From: Desulfotomaculum sp.
GTDB taxonomy: Bacteria > Bacillota > Desulfotomaculia > Desulfotomaculales > Desulfohalotomaculaceae
DNA length: 12,667 nt
Direction: 5' to 3'
Assembly (NCBI GenBank): GCA_021129815.1
Contig: JAJOKN010000141.1
Span: forward strand, 1 to 12,667
The position numbers and the translations under genes are program-made. A model generated the notes under the pieces. It saw nothing but the letters and a program-made list of their open reading frames with translations. It was not told where the DNA came from and did no database searches. This document shows, piece after piece, positions 7,591-12,667 of this stretch (the stretch's first letter is position 1; every line of letters begins with the position of its first letter).

Positions 7591-9255
7591 TTAGTCCAAC
7601 ATATTCTTAATTTCTCCGCCAGGAGGAACCATGGGCATCACATTTTCTTCAGGCTCAACTATGAAGTCTATGAGCACCGGCTTTGAGCTTTCTATAGCTT
7701 GTTTCAGCACCGGTTCTACATCTTCAGGCTTTTCTGCTCTATATCCTTCTGCATCATAAGCTTCAGCAAGCTTAACAAAATCAGGTGCAGTAATAGGTGT
7801 ATGTGAGTACCTTCTGTTGTAGAAGAGCTCCTGCCACTGACGAACCATTCCAAGATATCCATTGTTCAAAATAGCCACATTTACAGGAAGTTCATAATAT
7901 ACCGCGGTAGCAAGTTCCTGAATATTCATCTGAATACTGCCATCACCTGCTATGTCGAATACTATATCATTTGGACAGCCTACCTGTGCACCAATGGCTG
8001 CAGGAAATCCATACCCCATAGTTCCAAGGCCTCCTGAAGATATGAAAGAGCGCGGCCTTGTATAGGTATAAAATTGCGCAGCCCACATCTGGTTCTGTCC
8101 TACCTCAGTAGCAATTATCGCCTTACCTTCTGTAACTTCATGTATTTTCTTCGCCACATGCTGGGGCTTAATAGCCTTTCCATCCTTTAAGTCATATCTT
8201 AACGGGTATTCTTTCTTCCACTGTTTTACTTTATCTTGCCAAGCACCCGGTAGCTTCTTTTCAAGCCTTTCAAGCAGCTGATTTAGAACCACTTTGACAT
8301 CTCCAACAATTGGAAAATCTACGCGCACGTTCTTTCCGATTTCTGCAGGATCAACATCGATATGAATTATTTTAGCTTCTGGTGCAAAGCTTTCCACTTT
8401 ACCTGTAACCCTATCGTCAAAGCGCGCTCCTATTGCAATGAGCAGATCACAGTCGCAAACAGCATAGTTGGCTGCTTTTGTTCCGTGCATTCCCAGCATA
8501 CCGAGTGACAACGGATGATCTTCTGGAAACGCGCCTAACCCCATAAGCGTTGTAGTTACAGGTGCTACTATCAGCTCGGCAAGCTTTTTAAGCTCTTCAC
8601 TCGCACTTGCATTTATAACTCCGCCGCCTGCATAAATAACCGGCCGTTCACTTTGCATTATCGCCTTTGCCGCTCTGTTTACAGCAGCGATATTTCCTTT
8701 TACAGTAGGTTTATACCCCCTAAGGCTTATAGGTCCTGGCTTTGTATAATCAACTTCTTCTGCCGATACATCTTTAGGTATATCCACTAAAACTGGACCT
8801 GGGCGCCCTGTCGTAGCAATGTGAAATGCTTTATGCACTATCTCCGCCATATCAGCAGCATCCTTAACTAGATAGTTGTGTTTTGTAATCGGCTGTGTTA
8901 TTCCTGTTATATCTGCTTCTTGAAACGCATCGCGCCCCAGCATTGACCTTACAACCTGACCTGTAAATGCTACAAGCGGTACTGAATCCATATAAGCATT
9001 TGCAAGACCTGTAACTAAATTAGTAGCACCCGGGCCTGAGGTTGCTATGCACACTCCCGGTCTTCCAGTAGCTCTTGCATAGCCATCAGCTGCGTGAATA
9101 GCCCCTTGCTCATGCCTTGTTAAGATATGTCTAAGATCTGAATCATAAAGCGCATCATAAATCGGCAGCACTGCTCCACCTGGATAGCCAAAAATTGTAT
9201 CCACGCCTTCTTCAATCAGTGATTTTATCAAAATCTGTGCCCCTGACAATTTCAT
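7591..9255 (-). CDS. ilvB: Acetolactate synthase, large catalytic subunit
   Basis: Thiamine-diphosphate enzyme that joins two pyruvates into 2-acetolactate, or pyruvate and 2-ketobutyrate into 2-aceto-2-hydroxybutyrate. At 554 residues it is the anabolic FAD-containing type. It shows the GYPGGAVLPIYDAL start (23-36), the cofactor-activating Glu49 in RHEQGAIHAADGYARATG, TSGPGATNLVTGLANAY (72-88), a central FAD-associated domain with GARFDDRVTG (276-285), and the C-terminal TPP motif from GDGS (437-440) to NNGYLGMVRQWQ (464-475). The catabolic AlsS family is less likely because a regulatory subunit gene follows. Its AAAGGA ribosome site lies in the last codons of ilvD, and only 7 nt separate the two genes. 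Confidence 0.97.
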   Translation of the reverse strand: MKLSGAQILIKSLIEEGVDTIFGYPGGAVLPIYDALYDSDLRHILTRHEQGAIHAADGYARATGRPGVCIATSGPGATNLVTGLANAYMDSVPLVAFTGQVVRSMLGRDAFQEADITGITQPITKHNYLVKDAADMAEIVHKAFHIATTGRPGPVLVDIPKDVSAEEVDYTKPGPISLRGYKPTVKGNIAAVNRAAKAIMQSERPVIYAGGGVINASASEELKKLAELIVAPVTTTLMGLGAFPEDHPLSLGMLGMHGTKAANYAVCDCDLLIAIGARFDDRVTGKVESFAPEAKIIHIDVDPAEIGKNVRVDFPIVGDVKVVLNQLLERLEKKLPGAWQDKVKQWKKEYPLRYDLKDGKAIKPQHVAKKIHEVTEGKAIIATEVGQNQMWAAQFYTYTRPRSFISSGGLGTMGYGFPAAIGAQVGCPNDIVFDIAGDGSIQMNIQELATAVYYELPVNVAILNNGYLGMVRQWQELFYNRRYSHTPITAPDFVKLAEAYDAEGYRAEKPEDVEPVLKQAIESSKPVLIDFIVEPEENVMPMVPPGGEIKNMLD

Positions 9256-9262
9256 AAAAGTT

Positions 9263-10936
9263 TCATCCTTTCCTACGACTTATAAGCACAGCTCCAGTAT
9301 CAGCTGATGATACCATTTCAACATACCTAGCTAAATAACCTTCTTTAAATCTAGACTCTGGAGGTGAAAATTCTGCAAAACGCTTTTTGATTTCTTCTTC
9401 GCTCAATTCCACATCCAAACGATAGTTTGGAATATCCATATTGATAATGTCACCGTCTCTTATTATAGCAATAGGCCCGCCTGCAGCTGCTTCTGGTGAA
9501 ATATGACCAACACATGGTCCACGTGTAGCACCTGAAAAACGTCCATCTGTTAAAAGCACAACATCTTTATCCAAATCCATACCTGCTATTGTAGCTGTAA
9601 AGAGTAGCATCTCTCTCATGCCACCGCCACCTCTTGGCCCTTCATACCTTATAACAACTACATCTCCTTTTTTGATCTTGCCGTCTATAAGCGCTTTATA
9701 AGCTTCCTCTTCGGAATCAAACACTCTAGCTGGTCCTCTGTGTCGCAGCATTTCCTGTGCAACGGCTGATCTTTTCACAACTGCACCGTTTGGAGCAAGG
9801 CTTCCTTTTAAAACAGCAATGCCTCCTATATCAGAATAAGGATTGTCAATAGGTCGAATTACGCTTTCATCTTTAATTTTACAGCCCTTTATATTCTCAC
9901 CAACGCTACAGCCAGTAACTGTTAAAACATCTAAATTTATAAGTCCTTTTTTTGACAGTTCTGACATAACCGCAGGCACACCGCCTGCCGCATCCAAATC
10001 CTCTATATGATGTCCCCCTGCCGGAGCAAGTCTACACAGGTTTGGCGTTCGCTCGCTTATTTCGTTGAATCTATCCAGCTTTAAATCCACTTTTGCCTCG
10101 TTTGCAACTGCTAATATATGTAACACTGTATTGGTAGAACAGCCAAGCGCCATATCGACTACCAAAGCATTATCTATAGAACGCTCATTTATTATATCGC
10201 GAGGTCTTATATTCTTCTCAACAAGTTCCATTATTTTAATACCTGTTCGTTTTGCAAGCTTTATTCTATCTGCTGAAACTGCAAGCTTTGTGCCATTCCT
10301 AGGAAGAGCTACTCCCAAAGCCTCTGTCAAGCAATTCATAGAATTTGCAGTAAACATACCCGAGCACGAACCACACCCCGGACATGCGTTTTCCTCCATT
10401 TCATAAAGCTCCTCCATGCTCATCTCTCCGGATCTTACAGCTCCTACTGCTTCAAATACATTGCTGAGCGACACAGCCCTTCCACCCACTCTGCCAGCCA
10501 TCATAGGGCCGCCGCTCACTATAATTGCAGGTATATTGATTCTCGCCATTGCCATCAGCATTCCCGGCACCGACTTATCGCAATTAGGAATGAGCACAAT
10601 GCCATCAAACGGGTGAGCCTGCACCATTATCTCTATAGAATCAGCTATTATCTCCCTGCTGGGAAGCGAATACTTCATTCCCCCATGCCCCATAGCAATG
10701 CCATCGCACACACCTATAGTGCTGAATTCTAAAGGAGTCCCACCTGCCATGCGCACACCTGCTTTTACTGCTTCAGCTATGTTATTTAAATGCAAATGTC
10801 CCGGTGCCACATCATTTTGAGAATTTATAATACCTATTATAGGTCGATTTAATTCCTCATCTATTAAACCAGATGCTTTAAACAGACTCCTGTGCGGTGC
10901 TCTCTCCAAGCCTTTTTTCATGACATCGCTGCGCAT
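9263..10936 (-). CDS. ilvD: Dihydroxy-acid dehydratase
   Basis: Dehydrates 2,3-dihydroxy-isovalerate and 2,3-dihydroxy-3-methylvalerate to the keto acids leading to valine and isoleucine. The 557-residue length is normal. Motifs: NCDKSVPGMLMAM (118-130) with predicted cluster ligand Cys119 and metal-binding Lys121, CPGCGSCSGMFTANSM (185-200), GCSTNTVLHIL (265-275), and the C-terminal TDGRFSGATRGPCVGHISPEAA region with the catalytic serine. At residues 45-50 it reads PGHLHL, like E. coli IlvD, where [2Fe-2S] enzymes carry a PCN-type cysteine. This suggests an oxygen-labile [4Fe-4S] enzyme (inference). It is the first gene of the operon, and its AGGAGG site (10945-10950) follows directly on the T-box terminator. 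Sugar-acid dehydratases share the fold, but context is decisive. Confidence 0.97.
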   Translation of the reverse strand: MRSDVMKKGLERAPHRSLFKASGLIDEELNRPIIGIINSQNDVAPGHLHLNNIAEAVKAGVRMAGGTPLEFSTIGVCDGIAMGHGGMKYSLPSREIIADSIEIMVQAHPFDGIVLIPNCDKSVPGMLMAMARINIPAIIVSGGPMMAGRVGGRAVSLSNVFEAVGAVRSGEMSMEELYEMEENACPGCGSCSGMFTANSMNCLTEALGVALPRNGTKLAVSADRIKLAKRTGIKIMELVEKNIRPRDIINERSIDNALVVDMALGCSTNTVLHILAVANEAKVDLKLDRFNEISERTPNLCRLAPAGGHHIEDLDAAGGVPAVMSELSKKGLINLDVLTVTGCSVGENIKGCKIKDESVIRPIDNPYSDIGGIAVLKGSLAPNGAVVKRSAVAQEMLRHRGPARVFDSEEEAYKALIDGKIKKGDVVVIRYEGPRGGGGMREMLLFTATIAGMDLDKDVVLLTDGRFSGATRGPCVGHISPEAAAGGPIAIIRDGDIINMDIPNYRLDVELSEEEIKKRFAEFSPPESRFKEGYLARYVEMVSSADTGAVLISRRKG

Positions 10937-10956
10937 AAAAACCCCCTCCTGTATTA

Positions 10957-11008
10957 AATTAAAAGCCTCTCGTGCCCACAGTCAACTAAAACCCCAGGGA
11001 TGAGAGGC
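10957..11008 (-). terminator. Rho-independent terminator of the T-box leader
   Basis: The minus-strand arms GCCTCTC (11008-11002) and GAGAGGC (10971-10965) pair perfectly, extended by CCC/GGG (10999-10997 with 10977-10975), and the stem is followed by TTTTAATT. Part of the 5' arm, CATCCCT, can instead pair with the AGGGTG of the T-box, which would destroy the stem. This is the off-state of the leader. It ends about 10 nt before the ilvD ribosome site. Confidence 0.9.
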
Positions 11009-11291
11009 AACTTACATGCCTTGCTTGCCCGCGTTACCACCCTGCTTACACTTTTACATTGTCGCACTAATTTAAAACCTATGCACAACATAAAAGTACC
11101 GCTCTCAGTTTTGATAACGGGTTACTGCAACCCGACTTTCCCTACTCGAGCACAAAGATAATATCTACCCTCTTTGTCTTTTCAGGAAAGCAGCTACAAG
11201 GTGAGCAAGACTTGCTGCAAAAACACCGGTTTCCAGCTTCCCCGGCTCTCTGTAGTTTTTGCTGTTGCAAGCTTTCTCCTTGTCATCGCTT
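10961..11291 (-). promoter_or_regulatory. T-box riboswitch with leucine (CUC) specifier, controlling ilvD-cimA
   Basis: The leader senses uncharged tRNA and opens transcription of the operon. The T-box AGGGTGGTAACGCG is at 11043-11030; its TGGT can pair with the ACCA end of tRNA-Leu. Stem I starts GCGATGACAAGG. Helices: ACAAGG with CCUUGU (11283-11278 with 11201-11196), GCUUGC with GCAAGU, then GCAAAAAC with GUUUUUGC, leading to the conserved AGAGAG bulge. The specifier loop between the first two helices reads CUUGCUCA, giving CUC followed by A (CUC at 11205-11203), a leucine codon. Next come a Stem II helix ACAAAGA/UCUUUGU (11177-11171 with 11158-11152), the CGGGUU/AACCCG hairpin (11034-11018 region displaced to 11134-11118), the typical CGUUAUC segment, and a 13-bp hairpin (11097-11085 with 11062-11050). 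The specifier was read by hand folding; the neighbouring leucine genes agree. Confidence 0.93.
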
Positions 11292-11297
11292 TTTTGC

Positions 11298-11325
11298 TGT
11301 ATAATATTTTTACACTAATGCTCAA
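11298..11325 (-). promoter_or_regulatory. Probable proximal promoter of the ilv-leu operon
   Basis: The minus strand has TTGAGC (11325-11320), a 16-nt spacer, then TATACA (11303-11298). The overlapping TATTAT (11306-11301) is a better -10 hexamer but would leave only a 13-nt spacer. Transcription would start near 11291-11294, just before the lowest AAAGC/GCUUU helix of T-box Stem I, as expected for such leaders. Confidence 0.55.
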
Positions 11326-11333
11326 TCGCTTTG

Positions 11334-11363
11334 CATATAGTATAATAAGAATATGTGTGTCAA
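11334..11363 (-). promoter_or_regulatory. Possible distal promoter upstream of the T-box
   Basis: A perfect -35 hexamer TTGACA (11363-11358) is followed after 18 nt by TATATG (11339-11334), a weaker -10. It would start a transcript about 35-40 nt upstream of the proximal promoter, still including the whole T-box. The two could be alternatives or work in tandem. Confidence 0.4.
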
Positions 11364-11411
11364 GCATCGTCAAAAATGAATGCACCTTGTTTGATTTCTA
11401 AAAAATTTCTT

Positions 11412-12667
11412 TTACCTAATGTTTGCTGGACGTTCTGTCAACACTACAGACATCTCTCTCTCTTTTCCTTTGCTATCCACCAGCTTGATTTTTAATGTTT
11501 CTCCTACTTTTTTAGATTTCACTATATCAATAACTTCATCAGCAGTTGTAACTTTAACACCATCAAGGCCTATAATAACATCTCCTGGTTTGATTCCTGC
11601 TTTATACGCAGGGCTGCCTTTGTGCACTTCGACTACCATTGCACCATAATCATATTTTAAGTCAAAATAGCTTGCTATTCTTGGAGTTACAGTCTGAATG
11701 TACACTCCCAGCCATGGACGTATAACTCTTCCTTTTTCTATCAGTTGATCCAACACCGCTTTAACTGTGCTCGAAGGTATAGCAAATCCTATACCTTGGG
11801 CTTGAATATTAACAGCTGTGTTTATGCCAATTACCTCTCCACGCAAATTTAAAAGAGGCCCACCGCTATTTCCAGGGTTTATAGAAGCATCAGTTTGTAA
11901 AAGGTGTTCATACTTTCGGTCCTGCGCTCTCACAGGACGTTCTTTAGCGCTGATAACACCAACTGTAACAGTATCTTCTAACCCATAAGGGCTACCTATA
12001 GCTATAACCCATTCCCCCACCCTTACATTTTCTGAGCTGCCTAGTTTTAAAGTAGGAAGATCAGGCAAGGGATCTATCTTTAGCACTGCTAAATCCAGGT
12101 CAAAATCCGCCCCAACAACTTTTGCAGGCACAGGTTGCTTGCGGCCTTTGATATAAACATATATTTCGCTAGCATCATCAATAACGTGTTCATTTGTCAA
12201 AATATACCCTTCTTCAGAAATTATAAAACCCGAACCCAGCCCTGTGCGTTGTTGTGGAAAGAGTTCAAACTGGTCACCAAAAAAATACCTAAAGAATGGA
12301 TCATTTAAAATCCAATTATCCGACCGCGCTGGCACCACCGTCTCTATTTTAACAACCGCAGGGCTTGCATACTCTACAATATCTGCAATGGTATTCGGTC
12401 CAATTCCTGGAAAATATGAGTTGCTTTGCTGTTGTGTATTATAATCTTTACCTGGATTAGTATTATTCTTATAGCAATTACAGGTGTTGATGTAAGCCGG
12501 ATGATTATAATCTTTACCTGGATTAGTATTATTCCAAGCAATTTCGCTGTAAATGCAACTGATCATATAATAAATGCAACTGATCATAATCATCAGAAAT
12601 ATTGACAAAAAAGACACAAATACCGCAGTGTATTTTCTATTTTTTTTACTCTCTTCTTTACTCGTTG
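11412..12667 (-). CDS. HtrA/DegP-like membrane-anchored serine protease with one PDZ domain, 5' end outside the window
   Basis: An envelope quality-control protease predicted to act on the outer face of the membrane. Residues are counted from an in-frame GTG at 12617. A trypsin-like domain (about 75-290) carries the triad His144 (TNEHVID), Asp175 (DLAVLK) and Ser251 (NPGNSGGP). A PDZ domain (about 303-390) includes AGIKPGDVIIGLDG, and the stop is at 11414-11412. The frame runs open beyond the GTG to the window edge, encoding TSKEESKKNRK then YTAVFV and a hydrophobic run. That is a basic cytoplasmic N-terminus with a membrane anchor, so the real start lies to the right and the GTG, with no ribosome site, is internal. 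A linker of about 45 residues (28-72) between anchor and protease holds a repeated decapeptide NNTNPGKDYN and a CNC pair. All four cysteines lie N-terminal to the protease domain. No clear terminator follows. DegP, DegQ and HtrA-type paralogues cannot be told apart, so no symbol is given. Confidence 0.92.
   Translation of the reverse strand, partial: TSKEESKKNRKYTAVFVSFLSIFLMIMISCIYYMISCIYSEIAWNNTNPGKDYNHPAYINTCNCYKNNTNPGKDYNTQQQSNSYFPGIGPNTIADIVEYASPAVVKIETVVPARSDNWILNDPFFRYFFGDQFELFPQQRTGLGSGFIISEEGYILTNEHVIDDASEIYVYIKGRKQPVPAKVVGADFDLDLAVLKIDPLPDLPTLKLGSSENVRVGEWVIAIGSPYGLEDTVTVGVISAKERPVRAQDRKYEHLLQTDASINPGNSGGPLLNLRGEVIGINTAVNIQAQGIGFAIPSSTVKAVLDQLIEKGRVIRPWLGVYIQTVTPRIASYFDLKYDYGAMVVEVHKGSPAYKAGIKPGDVIIGLDGVKVTTADEVIDIVKSKKVGETLKIKLVDSKGKEREMSVVLTERPANIR
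12438..12468. repeat. 31-bp direct repeat, copy 1, in the htrA linker
   Basis: Identical over 31 bp to 12504-12534, with starts 66 bp (22 codons) apart, so both copies are read in the same frame and both encode NNTNPGKDYN. A shared AGCAATT follows each copy with a 2-bp offset, suggesting the original duplication was longer and has since diverged. Confidence 0.95.
12504..12534. repeat. 31-bp direct repeat, copy 2, in the htrA linker
   Basis: Second exact copy of the element at 12438-12468. It encodes the membrane-proximal NNTNPGKDYN. The twelve residues between the peptide copies, HPAYINTCNCYK, are not repeated at the protein level. Confidence 0.95.
12550..12588. repeat. 21-bp tandem duplication in the htrA membrane anchor
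   Basis: taaatgcaactgatcata occurs at 12550-12567 and again at 12571-12588, a period of 21 bp or seven codons. On the coding strand this gives MISCIYY then MISCIYS, extending the hydrophobic anchor by exactly one seven-residue unit. Confidence 0.93.

Noticed and set aside
11174..11401. Plus-strand 75-codon frame in the T-box region
   Set aside because: It runs antisense to the riboswitch and promoters; RNA structure explains the sequence and there is no recognisable protein.
12438..12588. CRISPR-like repeat cluster
   Set aside because: Only two copies each of two unrelated repeats, in frame within a protease gene, with no regular spacers or cas genes.

Overview
The window is the minus strand of a moderately AT-rich Gram-positive genome. 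It most resembles an anaerobic clostridium of the Thermoanaerobacterales type. That placement is inferred from the leucine T-box leader, strong AGGAGG-type ribosome sites, the short (archaeal/clostridial-type) LeuC and LeuD, and an E. coli-like dihydroxy-acid dehydratase; species cannot be assigned from the sequence alone.

Positions 10936 down to 16 hold one nine-gene branched-chain amino acid operon, read right to left: ilvD, ilvB, ilvN, ilvC, leuA, leuC, leuD, leuB, cimA. Gaps are 7 to 59 nt, and leuD overlaps leuB by 8 nt. The frames look intact and the catalytic motifs are present. IlvBN, IlvC and IlvD make the keto acids for valine and isoleucine. LeuA, LeuCD and LeuB extend 2-ketoisovalerate to the leucine keto acid. 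CimA, with the same LeuCD and LeuB, can make 2-ketobutyrate from pyruvate and acetyl-CoA, so isoleucine need not come from threonine. No threonine deaminase (ilvA) or transaminase (ilvE) is in the window.

The 475-nt gap between ilvD and the next gene (10937-11411) holds a well-formed T-box riboswitch on the minus strand: Stem I with a CUC (leucine) specifier, a Stem II helix, a CGGGUU/AACCCG hairpin, an extra 13-bp hairpin, the T-box AGGGTGGTAACGCG, and a rho-independent terminator that competes with the antiterminator. One or two sigma-A-like promoters lie just upstream. Uncharged leucine tRNA is therefore predicted to control all nine genes.

From 11412 to the right edge is an HtrA/DegP-like membrane-anchored serine protease with one PDZ domain, also on the minus strand. 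Its reading frame stays open to the window edge, so its true start is outside. Its N-terminal anchor and linker carry two sets of exact direct repeats and all four of its cysteines. This is the least ordinary part of the window. I found no CRISPR array, mobile element, tRNA or rRNA, and no evidence for a wholly undescribed system.
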